Source: Haplomitrium mnioides | Taxonomy: Eukaryota; Marchantiophyta; Haplomitriopsida; Calobryales | NCBI GenBank assembly: GCA_049999725.1 | Contig: JBNGIS010017706.1 | Coordinates: 26,670 to 65,865, forward strand | Direction of reading: 5' to 3' | DNA: 39,196 nt | Shown: positions 28,461 to 38,772 of the stretch, piece by piece | How positions within the stretch are numbered: the first letter of the stretch is position 1 | How the letters are laid out: the number at the start of each line of letters is the position of its first letter | The notes under the pieces: model-generated | Told to the model about the DNA's origin: nothing | Database searches by the model: none | The model's input: the letters and a program-made list of their open reading frames with translations, nothing else | Program-made: the position numbers and the translations under genes

Positions 28461-31400
28461 GACAATTGGCATTACAGTCAAATTTCTTTTACTTGTTCTT
28501 ACATGGTGCATTCTTGTGTGTTACAAAGACACCCATTATTCAGTAATCTCTTTATTGGAAATTACAGAGTAAAAATTGTGTAGGCTGGAGAGAGCAGATT
28601 TCCTATACCATGCCAAAGAATGGCATATCCTAGAAAGAGCAACGAGGCTGAAAACTTACAAGACTGCAGGTTTGTTTTTTAAACGAAAAGAAGGAAGGCT
28701 CAACCAAGTTCAAACCTTTGGGACTGTAAATTGGTTTTTCATAGGTTTGAACTTTCTTTGATGTAACAGGGCTGCATCCCTTTCTTCAACTTCTCTTTCC
28801 AAAAATGCTATCCTGGTTGGAGATTAAAGAATGCATCCATGAGAATTAGCAAACAGGTACACCATATCTGTAGACCACCTAAAACTCATGAAAGATATCC
28901 TTGCACTAAAGGATATTGACACGCTATTAATTCATTAGGACTTGAAAATTGCAACCCTGACAAACTCATAATCTGGTTGGGAGGTGTATGAATGGGGACA
29001 TGGGTACAGGCTGACCATTCTTCCTAGGTACTACACCATTTTCTTTAATGATCCACACTGGAACGACATGAATTCTGCACTCAGGAGCAGAAAGTCCGTG
29101 ATTGAATAACTTCTCCACTCACTAAAAGCTGCATTACAGCTTCTCTAAATCCCATATTTTTCAAGACATAAGGGTCTACGATCAACATGCAGGTCCACCA
29201 AAATAATGCCGGATGCAAGTTTCGCACCGTACAAAACCGTATGCCCAATGATGTATTATTCATTTTCTTGAGGAAAGAGCGTCCTGAGTGCCCAAAACAA
29301 CACATGCTTTGTAATCAAAGGAGAGTACGGAAAGAATTACTGGCAGAAACCTGCGGCCAAGACGATGAATTGTATCATTATTTTTCCTATTATCCGCCCT
29401 ATGAGATTCCCACTCAAGACGTAGCTCTAACTCAACCTTCTTTGAAAGTTTTTTCCAATGTTCACCGGAGTTTGAGGAGCCTGCATAGCTGGAAAATCGT
29501 ACATTTGATCAGCCTAACCTCGAAGGCATCTACTGCAACATTTCAGACATTCATGGATAGAAGTCAAATGAGTTTCTAAAGCTGAATATTAAAAAAGATA
29601 AAAGATAAAAGAAATGCGGTAGAGAGTCGCGCATTAGATCATGGCTGAACTTCAGCAAAATGAAAGCAGCATCTCGTACACAAGGAAAACCGGAGTGTCA
29701 AGTATTGAGCGTTTGTACGGGGTTGACTTCGTTTTCCTCTGTGGCTTAGGGCCATTCAAAATTGCTGGCAGTATTATCTGTGCAAGTACACAGTAAATTT
29801 GGAGATAACTACATGTGCATCAGTGCTCATCAGAAATCCCACTTATTAGTGCAATACGCCACGATCTAATCTGAACACCTATTGCAGGCACAAACAGAAA
29901 TTCTCATACAGCTACAATGCCTCGCATCACAACATAAACATGGTCAGAATAAAAGAGGGCGTAGCAAAGGGCTACATTAGATGAGACTGAAAGAATATCC
30001 ATGTCTGCTTCCTTCGTGGCAATTGCAGTATGGGATAATTCTACAGGAGGTAAAAGCGAAGCAACTACCAGCATCTTTTCTTTTTCTTTCTGGCATTCAG
30101 GACTGCTGGATACAGACATTGCAACAAGAGGACTCATAGGTGTGCCAATCATGGTACAGTCGGCACCACCAATGTGGCAAAACCAGCACCCACTGCAGAA
30201 CCCCTTCGATCCACGATGAACATAATCCCCAATTGGGATTATATAACAAGTATTTGCTAGTTGTTAGGACGCTAATCTAAACAATCAACTGAGCCCTAAT
30301 TAGCTCTGAAAACTCAATACTAGTTAGGGGAGGAGTTATGACAGTTACACAAATGATACTCCAAGACGAAGATGATAACCTTCCATAATAGAGCAGTATT
30401 TTGTGTTTAGAAAGTATAGTACTCTCGTCCACTTCAAGTTCTCAACACGACATGAATTCAATAGGAATTTTTAGATGTTGAAATTTAATATTAAAAAGCC
30501 TACATTGCATAATTCGAATTTTTTTTCTAGCAGAAAGTTTCTTGGAGATGCACGATTCAGAAAATCAACTCGAAAAATCTACGAGAAGGAACGTGAGTCT
30601 CAAAGAGTACCGTGATGGAGGGGTTGAAATACGAGGTGCAAATGTTATCAACTACAATCAACTCTGTCGCAGTGGGGCGACGAAATGTCAAGCGGTGGCG
30701 ATCTCAGTGAAATACTGAAAGGCACCTAAGAACCCACATTCTGCCCCATACAGAGCCTTTTCAAGACTTTGTAGTGGCCAGCACTACAATCCACGAGCGA
30801 TCGAGTCCTGCCGATCGGCGCAGACCTTCCCAACTGTGTCGGCGGGAACATCATTCAGCACATGAGATGCAAACGAAGCACGTTGGGACACGAGACCAGT
30901 CACCATATATGGCTTGATCATAATGCAACAATTCTCTGCGTTTGAACATTGAAGTGAGAACTCAAATCGTTTATGCGAATGTGGATGCAATAACTTATTA
31001 ATCGTTTTGTTTTTTCTTCCTTCAGTATTGCAATGGTTAAGCATTTGCAGGGACTGAATTCTCCATCGAAATCGACTCGACCCTATTTTTTTTTCTCTTA
31101 CAATGGCCGAAATTTCTAGGAGTTAAAAGAAGAAAGTCGAATCCATAATAGGTAATTTTCGAGCAAATCGAGACCTTACTAGGCTACAAACGATTCTCAG
31201 GGAGCAACCGATCAGCGCAGGAGACAGTTTGATCTTTGTTTTTGATTTTCATCGCACTTGACAATATTGTACTGCAGAGATAAGAGACTGCGAACACAAC
31301 TCGTTGCAAAACCTGTGGTTTATGTCAGACTTCGTGGATAATTTGAATGCATGAGATTGCTCTTACGATTTGGTTTGATGAATGGAGCCTTCCTTCATGT

Positions 31401-31560
31401 AATGATCAAGAATAGAGACATACATCTGCCAAAGGCTTGGGGAATTTGGACATTCTAGTATGGTAGAAATGTTTGCGGAATAAGAAGACATTAGTGATGC
31501 ATATGAGAAGTCAAGCTATCATCAAAGCACAGAACCACCAAAGTTAATATACATGCCAAC
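28461..31560. other. No assignable gene
   Basis: Open frames at 29187-29579 (plus, 130 codons), 29904-30152 and 30784-31044 (minus), and a short plus frame 29641-29796 (MAELQQNESSISYTRK, 51 residues) show no domain, splice pattern or repeat support. An imperfect palindrome, ATAATCCCCAATTGGGATTAT, lies at about 30223-30243. No LTR, tRNA or tandem array was seen. Confidence 0.5.
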
Positions 31561-31569
31561 TAATAGCAA

Positions 31570-32153
31570 AGAAGAGCTATGAAGTGTCTTTTGGAATAAA
31601 TATGAGAAGACAGTTTTGGTCACTAACCAATCACATTTATGTCAATCATATAAGTACACAATCTATCAGTAACCAATCACATTTATGTCAATCATATAAG
31701 TACACAATCTATCATCAAAGAAGACCACCACCAAAGTATATATACATGCTAAAAAATAGCAAAATGAGAGCTAAGTTGTGTTGATTTACATAAATACATA
31801 AGAGAACTCAATCTATCGTCAAAGAAGAAAACCACCGAAGTTATTAAAGAGAACTCAATCTATCATCAAAGAAGAAAACCACCGAAGTTATTAAAGAGAA
31901 CTCAATCTATCGTCAAAGAAGAAAACTACCAAAGTTATTAAATTATCAAGCTTTGATAGACTACCAAGATGAGAAGACAACTCTCTTAGTTTAGTTAGAG
32001 TTAGTCTTATACCGGAGGTAGATTGGAGTCTCAAGAGAGCACTCCTCCCCTTTATATAAATCGCACCATTTCATCCTCGTAGGAATATATTGCATTTCCT
32101 CCATTCTTGGTGTATGTGATTTCATGCTTGATGAGCAGTGTGTATATTTGACA
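31570..32153 (+). repeat. Probable 5' LTR of copia element D, start undefined
   Basis: Ends ATATTTGACA exactly at the primer site. It contains a 46-bp repeat twice (31625-31716) and a 47-bp repeat three times (31801-31940), both including AATCTATC-TCAAAGAAG. A TATA-like CCTTTATATAAATCGC lies near 32049. No 3' LTR exists in the window, so the 5' border cannot be fixed. Confidence 0.6.
31625..31940 (+). repeat. 46-bp x2 and 47-bp x3 tandem repeats
   Basis: AACCAATCAC starts at 31625 and 31671. GAACTCAATC starts at 31804, 31851 and 31898. The arrays share a core and may be LTR enhancer-like repeats. Confidence 0.85.
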
Positions 32154-32165
32154 TGGTATCAGAGC
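32154..32165 (+). promoter_or_regulatory. Primer-binding site of element D
   Basis: TGGTATCAGAGC is complementary to the 3' end of plant initiator tRNA-Met and directly follows the LTR end CA. Confidence 0.92.
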
Positions 32166-33759
32166 AAGTTCAAGAGCAGGTGTAACATTGCAGAGCACGA
32201 AATTTTTAGAAGAGGAAATAGAAAATAGAACCTCCATCGCGCTATGGCAGAGTGTCGAATAGTTGGCACAACATTGGTAGTGGAGAAGAAATCGCTTGCA
32301 AAAGAAATCGCTGAAGAGTGTTGTAGAAGAATATGACTGGAAACTAGAACCCTGCTGAAAAATCAATGACAGCAGATTGGAACGACTCGACATTTCATTG
32401 AAAAAAGAAGGCATGCTAGAAATTAGAGTTTCCAACAACTCGAAGAAGAGAACATCAACATTTGTAGAAAAAGCAACTCAAAGGAGAATTGACACATATT
32501 CCAGACAGAAATTTGAAGAATTTTTTGCTAGCTCATATTTGCAATAGGGTTGCTCTGAGGAGACGATTTGACAAGAGGTCGATTCAATTGAATTGAAGCA
32601 GAACTCACAAAGTTTTGCTCGAATCAGTGAGTTGTTGAAGAAGAACGCAGCATCAGAAAAAAAAACGTCGAAGCAATATTTGTGAAGTAGGAATTTTACG
32701 TAGAAGATTTGGAGCAGGATTGCTCAACAAATTTGATTTGAAGGCAACTCAAATCATGAGATTTGGAGCAGAAACAAGAAAGTTGTGCTCATCGATTCGA
32801 TTTGTGACTCACAGCAACAAACAAGTCAAAGGAGATTTTTGTTGAAGACAAAACTACAGGAAGGCGATTGAGGAAAGGTCATCCATTAGAGTCAATTCGA
32901 GTGCAACTCAAATCAATTGATTTGGAGCAGAATTAAAAAAAAAATGCTTATCAAAATGAGTTGTTGAAAAAAAATTGAGTGAGCAGAAAAAAAGTCGGAA
33001 GAGGCTTTGTTCGCAAGTTAAGGCGATTTGAAGGAGTTTGCAAGACAAGCAAAAATTGTTCGCATGTCAAGAAGAAATTGAAGGAGGTTGCTGTTGAGGA
33101 AGAAGTCGCTAGTGAAGAAAACATCGTTTGCTAGTGTAGAAGAATCAAAGGAGTAAGGGAAAGAAATCAAGCAGAGGTTGTGAGGTTGTCATAAAGCTAA
33201 TCTCAAAATAGGAATTGAGTAGGACCTATTTGATAGGTGAGGCAGAGTCGAAGAAGACATCGAAGGATTCTAGTTGTTGAAATGCTACTGTAGAAATCGC
33301 AGCAAAAATCTGAGGTGTTTGGTTTTTTATTTGTTGTTGAAGAAGAAATCGAAGGGGTTTTATTTTGTTGAAGCAAAATTGAAGAGTTGGGTAAAAAACT
33401 TAATGTAGAGAGTAGATTACAAGTAGAGAAAGTTACATTACATCAATAAGCATCAATTCATCAAGAAGCAACCAGTGAAGGTTTGCGTTTTGTTTCAATT
33501 GATGTTACATAAGAACTAAGATTCCTTCACACATAAATTCAGCACCGACAAAAGGATTCACAGAAAACCTGTTCATTAGCCCAGGAAATACCTTGAATAC
33601 CCTGAAACCTGAAACTATACATAGATTACAGTTCTATTAGCCAACAGAGAAGCAATTTGATTGCCAAAAAGTCTGAATCGCAGTTTTAAGATGGCAAACA
33701 AAATTTCTCATATAGTCAATGAGAAACTGACAAGAAAATAATTATAATGTTTGGTCAAT
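32166..33759 (+). other. Long purine-rich leader of element D
   Basis: About 1.6 kb without a gene. The word GAAGAAATCG and variants such as TTGTTGAAGAAGAAATCGAAGG recur. Long leaders between primer site and gag are also present in element A. Confidence 0.6.
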
Positions 33760-34735
33760 CAGAATGACAAACTTAATAAAAGGGAGAGGGTACTGGGACT
33801 TTATCACATGAGATGAAGTTGAACAAGTCTTAGGTTCATCCTCATCCAGTGAGGAGATGTAGGCCTTCAAGACACATATAGAGAAGGTCCATAAGCTATT
33901 GTATTGGCTAAACATTTGTGTCAATGACAAGGTGATGGGTTATATGTTAGTAGCTAAGACACCCAAATAGGCTTGGGATATCCTAAAGAAGAGATATGCC
34001 ATCACGTCAGATGCAAGGAAGTTGACATTGCAGATGGAATTCCTTAATCTACAAAATGAGAAAATAAATGTAAATGATTTTGCCTTGAAGATCAAGTTAC
34101 TAGCTGAGAAGCTAGCAAATGTTGGAGAAGAAATGAAGGAGAGTGCCATGGTGGCAGTTTGCCTGAATGGTTTAGGCAAAGAGTATAAACACTTCAAAAT
34201 GTCAATGAGAACGAGAGAAGGAACCACATCTTTTTCACAGTTGATTGCCATACTAGTGGTAGAAAAACTTGACATTGGAGGAGGTGCTTTAAGTAGTCAA
34301 GAACAAGCATTCTACTTTAATAGGGGTAGAGGACGAGGAGGCATAAGCTATAGCATGAGTAATGTTGGTAGAGGTCATTCAAACGACAATGCGCAAAATC
34401 AGCATCGTCAATCAAACCAGTTTGGTGGTAGAGGCTCGTTCAGAGGTAGGAGGAGTAGTCAAGGACGTGGAAACCAACCACAACATTTAGAGAGAGACTG
34501 GTATTATTGTGGAAAGCCATGTCACATGGCAAGGAACTACTACAAAAAGCAGAATGACATAAGAAACAACGGAGTGCAAGGGAACTATGTAGGTTCTAGT
34601 AAGGCAAACAATGAGATATTGTTTGTCATGCAGTATGAGTACTCATCTATAGCATGTGAGAAGCATAACAATGATGGAGATAGGTGGTTTGTCGATTCCG
34701 CATGTTCTAATCATATGACAAGCTATGGAGAGTAG
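33760..34735 (+). pseudogene. Element D Gag and protease start
   Basis: One plus frame shows copia Gag. YWDFIT is followed by TGA 33809-33811, EEM by TAG 33860-33862, and TPK by TAG 33968-33970. It is then open from 33971 with AWDILKKRYA, VCLNGLGKEYKHFKMS, an RG-rich linker (RGRGRGG, GRGSFRGRRSSQGRG) and a decayed zinc knuckle YYCGKPCHMARNYY in which the first and last Cys are Tyr. RWFVDSACSNHMTS is the protease active-site region, with Gly-Ala changed to Ala-Cys. A TAG ends it at 34733-34735. Confidence 0.88.
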
Positions 34736-34899
34736 TTTAAGAAAACCAAAAATTTGAGTACACTTGATTATATAGAGACATGTGATTCTACTATGCATCA
34801 TATCCATTAGATTGGTAGCATACCAATAGTACTAGAGAATGGCAAAACAAATGTCTATCTGATGTGATACATATGCCAATGATTCAGAAAAATCTGATT

Positions 34900-35100
34900 T
34901 CAGTTGGACAATGTGTAGAGCAGAATATGCAAGTCAGGTTTAACCCCATTGGAGTGTTTATTGAGGATTGGGGAAACAATTGTAACCTGATCACAAAAGG
35001 GAGAGTAGCAGGATGTTCACATTGGATGTGAACATGCCTGAAATTTCAAAAGCCATGTTTGTACATGGTACAAGAGTTGTGTTAGACATAGAAAATTAGA
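34900..35100 (+). pseudogene. Element D GAG-pre-integrase remnant and deletion joint
   Basis: NLITKGRVAGMFTLDVNM at about 34980-35030 is the region before the integrase. By about 35160 the frame reads IPLRRSDRVKYHVDK, which in copia lies after the integrase and just before reverse transcriptase. The integrase core is therefore deleted near 35090-35110. Confidence 0.75.
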
Positions 35101-35279
35101 TGAAGAACTGAGATTACTCTCAGCTTCAATATCAAGCAAAAAACAAAAGGAGCAGCAAGTGCAAAGTATACCTTTGCGCAGAAGTGATAGGGTGAAGTAC
35201 CATGTAGACAAGTTGATACATAAAGGAGCGTTTGCAGCACATTATGCATACATGGTGCAAGTAATTATTGAGAAGAAAC

Positions 35280-35974
35280 ATGTTCTATTTGAGGATGCTA
35301 AAGGAAATTAGAGATGGGAAGCTGCAATGGTAGAAGAGATGGAAGCTCTTCACAAAAACTAGACTTGGGAGCTGGTTGATTTACTTGAATAGAAGAAAGC
35401 CATCGGATGCAAATGGGTCTACAAGTTGAAGAGGAGTGAAGATGACAACATAAGCAGATTTAAGGCAAGGTTAGTGGCCAAGGGGTGTGCCAAAACTCAT
35501 AGGATAGACTATGAGAAGAATTTCAGCCCTATAGCAAGAATGACAACCGCTTGGGCAATTATAGGATTGGCTACATCGAAAAAGTTGACTTTGCAACAAA
35601 TGGATGTAGAAAACGCATTTCTGCATAGGGTGCTTCAAGAGTAGGTGTACATGGTACAACCACCTGGTTTTGTTGATCTGGAGCATTCAGATCAGGTATG
35701 CAAGCTAAAGAAGGCATTATATAAGTTGAAGCAAGCACCTCAGGTATGGTCTAACAAGATAAGCAAATATCTTATTTTGGTGGGCTTTAAGGTGTCAGAG
35801 GCAGATTATTCTTTGTATGTAAGGAAAATAGAGAAAGGTATGATGCTCATTCTCATTTATGTAGATGATTTGGTTATGAGAGGAGGGAGTGAGCAAGATA
35901 TTGTTGACGTGAAGAAATTGCTGCAACAAAAGTTCGATATGAAGGATCTTGGTGAGTTGCAGCATTTCCTTTGA
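35280..35974 (+). pseudogene. Element D reverse transcriptase
   Basis: Plus frame: WEAAMVEEMEALHKN, TAG, TWELVDLLE, TAG, KKAIGCKWVYKLKR, FKARLVAKG, QQMDVENAFLHRVLQE, TAG at 35642-35644, VYMVQPPGFVD, ALYKLKQAPQVW, and the catalytic box YVDDL at 35858-35872. It ends with a TGA after LGELQHFL. The frame is otherwise continuous, so the breaks are point stops. Confidence 0.92.
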
Positions 35975-36003
35975 TTTGAAGTTATTAAAATAGAGCAAGG
36001 AAA

Positions 36004-36566
36004 ATGGATGATCTAGAGATAGTATGCCTCAGATATGTGGTCAAATATGGCATGATAGGTTGCAAATCGATTGCAACTCCCTTAGACCATAATACAAAAC
36101 TGATCGGTCATGAAGGAGAGCTGATTGAGGATCCTACAAGGTTCAGGCACATGGTAGGCAGCTTGATTTACATCACCATCACCAGACCAGATCTGAGTTA
36201 CGCTATAGGTCTGGTAAGTCAATTTATGCAGGTACCAAGGAAGCAACATTTGAATACAATATGCAAAATTTTACATACATAAAAGCTACACTTCAGTATG
36301 GGCTGTTTTATGATAGAAGCAACAAATTTCAGCTTGTTGGCTTCACAGATGCAGATTGGGCAGGAAGTGCCAATGATAGGAGGTCCACTAGTGGTTTTGT
36401 ATTTTCATTTGGAAGTGTTAGAATCACTGGAGCAGCCAATAAAACCTACAGCTATTTATCAAGTATAGAGGTTGAGTACATAGGGGCAGCCATGGCCATT
36501 TGTGAGGTAATAACAACTGCTACTTTGAACCAAGAATCGCTATTGAGTTCCTGTTTCACTTGGTAG
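36004..36566 (+). pseudogene. Element D RNase H
   Basis: HMVGSLIYITITRPDLSYAI near 36150 is the copia connection. GFTDADWAGSANDRRSTSGF near 36330-36390 holds the first RNase H Asp residues, and SSIEVEYIGAAMAICEV near 36460-36510 follows. The junction at about 36260 is frame-shifted. Neither the usual C-terminal KALP segment, a polypurine tract nor a 3' LTR follows. Confidence 0.88.
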
Positions 36567-36901
36567 TCGAAAACCTTTTTTTTGGTGATTTGGCATTAAA
36601 AAAACATCAAATTTACGTTTGAAATCTTCTTTTCAAAAAGAAAATCGTTTTTTGTAAACCAAAAATGCATATTTTACATTGAGATTCTATTTCAAACATT
36701 TCTTTGTAGAAAATACCTTGCAAAACAAGCATTTTGGTTATTCAAATATTTTATAAAAACTTCACATTATTGTGAATAAACTGAATTCATCAAAAATAAA
36801 ATAAAACATATATCTTTTGGTGGAAAAAAATTACATGAAAACGTAAATGTCCAGTCAAGTAATGACTTTGAACTTGATCTTGAGCATCATAGCTAACAAA
36901 T
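36567..36901. other. AT-rich spacer, no gene
   Basis: A- and T-rich sequence between the end of element D and the 37-bp minisatellite. No LTR of D and no coding frame was found. Confidence 0.6.
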
Positions 36902-37235
36902 CCTATGCAAGCATAGACTCCAAACCATAACCGTAAAGCCTATGCACACATAGACTCCGAACAAGAATCCTAAATCTTGTCCATGCTTAGACTTTGAACA
37001 AGAACAATGAAGTTATGCACGCATGGACTTTGGACTAGAACCCTAGAGCTACTGCAAGCCAAGATTCTAAACAAGAACCCTACAGCCTATGCAAGCATAG
37101 ACATTGAACAAGAACCCTTTGGCTTATGGGTGAAGTGACTCTAAACAATAACATGAGAGCTTAGGCACGTAGTGAATCTGAACAAGAACTACAAAGCCTT
37201 AATGCACAACGACACTAAAAAATGTGCAAAGACTC
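36902..37235 (+). repeat. 37-bp degenerate minisatellite
   Basis: Units start at 36902, 36939, 36976, 37013, 37049, 37086, 37123 and 37160, giving a period of 37 (one of 36). The core word is near CTATGCAAGCATAGACT followed by GAACAAGAACCCT. The half-palindrome ATGC-GCAT-GACT is shared with the 24-bp satellite beyond 38773. Confidence 0.85.
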
Positions 37236-37433
37236 CAAATCATCTTTGGATTTGCTGTTAACTTCAAACCATTTTTAGATTATCATATGAGTCAAACTAT
37301 TCTTAAACCCACCAAACTAAATCGTGATGAAAAGACTTGAAATAGATTGAGAGAGCAACAAGATGAAACTTTGGTAAATAAAAATTTAGAAAACATAAAC
37401 TTTATTAATAATACAAATTGTTCAAACAGATCC

Positions 37434-38663
37434 TTAGACTCTATCCTCTTCAGGAGGAATTGTCTCATCTAAATCCATAGGCTGAGCATCTGCAGCCGCT
37501 AGAGAATCCTGTCGAGACTTTCCAGTCCCTGATATTACAACAGAGTCACTAGAAGCATCTCTAGTACCAGGAGGAACATGTTCCTTGTGGTATGCAAAAA
37601 CTATTTGTGACTCAATCACATCGGATGGCAAGGAAGCCATCTCCAAAACCCTCTGAGGAATATAAATATACTAACGTCTATTATATTCCACGACAATATA
37701 GTTTCGCATCAGCTTTAAGGCACAGACAAGGCATGTGCCAGACCCATAGCAAAGATCAAGGATCCAATCCTGCTCTGTTGATAAATGGTCAATAAAATAA
37801 TTGTAGAGAGTCTGCGGCTTCTGATAAACATTAACAAGAGCATCAGCTCTTGGATGTTTAAGTTTTGTCAAAACTATAGGGCAACTAAAAATACTCTACA
37901 TAATCTGCCGAGGAAGTCCGATCGCAGAAGAAGGCTGCAAATTAAAGAGGTGCATGCTCCTCTTTCCTTCTTTAGTGCAGTAGCCCACCGTCCAATACTC
38001 GTGGGCATGTGCAATTTTAGGACCACCAGAATGATGAATATTGCTTTTGTCCCTGCAAAAAAGAAAAACAATCAAATCAAACACTACAACCAAAATGCAA
38101 GAGAAGTAAAAAACAGAGAAATAAAAAAAACAAACAACTCACCAGATGTCGTGATCGATTACACAGCAGACTTCAGAAAGGGCATCCTCGACGATGCCAA
38201 ATTGCTGCAAAGAATGAATGATCACAAAAGACCAAAACTTTGAAGTTGTAACTACCACAAAAGATGATACCATATAAAAAATGTCATCTTTTGAAAAAGG
38301 TTCCAAGTCATCATGCTTCCATTCCTTAAGGTTGTACCCGTAAGGAATATCAGCAATAGCCAAAGTGAAACACATAGGTTTCACAAGGCCCTTCAATTGC
38401 TGAGTGTTGGCCTCCCCGTGGACTTGATAAAAAACCACATTGAGACCATCCACATACGACATTAAGTCATCTTCCTCATCTCTCACAACTCCTTCGGTTG
38501 TGAGAGATGCAACACCACTTTGCTGTCGTGCTTTCCTCTCTCTAGCCTTTTGGCAGTGGAGAAGAAAAGCAAGAGGATAAGAGACCAACATGGGAGGTTG
38601 GTCTTGATCTTCAAGGGCTTCCTCGACCTCAGATTTTTTCCTTCCTTTCGCAGTTGCTATCAT
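37434..38663 (-). pseudogene. β-class DNA methyltransferase-like gene with two in-frame TAG codons
   Basis: Exon 1 38663-38143, intron 38142-38053 (GTGAGT...TTTTTTGCAG), exon 2 38052-37434. The splice completes a Trp codon (DIW|DKSNIHHSGGPK). Motif IV is ADIPYGYN (residue ~107). SFVIIHSLQQFG and HAHEYWTVGY follow, and motif I DLCYGSGTC comes after QKPQTLYNYFIDHLS. The IV-before-I order is that of β-class amino-methyltransferases (N4-cytosine or N6-adenine), which transfer methyl from S-adenosylmethionine. The tail is acidic and polar. The N-terminus has a basic KGRKKSE patch, possibly nuclear. TAG at 37898-37896 falls before motif I and another at 37673-37671 just after it, with the frame unchanged, about 379 codons in all. 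It is either a young pseudogene or read through. DIPY is neither the textbook DPPY nor SPPY. Confidence 0.75.
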
Positions 38664-38772
38664 TTTCTTCGCTAGCTACCATTTAAATGTTTTGTCCCCT
38701 GCATAAAAATCGAACTGAAAACATTAAAGAGTGATAAAAACATTTTAAGAAAGAGAACATAAAGCATTTTAG

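Noticed and set aside
29641-29796. Short plus-strand frame MAELQQNESSISYTRK as a first exon
   Set aside because: 51 codons, no donor site or downstream exon could be joined; chance frame is likely.
30223-30243. Palindrome ATAATCCCCAATTGGGATTAT as an operator or LTR end
   Set aside because: Isolated, imperfect, and no paired element or gene start nearby.
36902-37235. CRISPR-like regular array
   Set aside because: Contiguous degenerate units with no unique spacers, in a eukaryotic setting.
37671-37898. TAG recoded as glutamine, as in some green algae
   Set aside because: Mobile-element frames also carry TGA and TAA stops, and the intact coiled-coil gene encodes Gln with CAA/CAG over hundreds of residues without a TAG.
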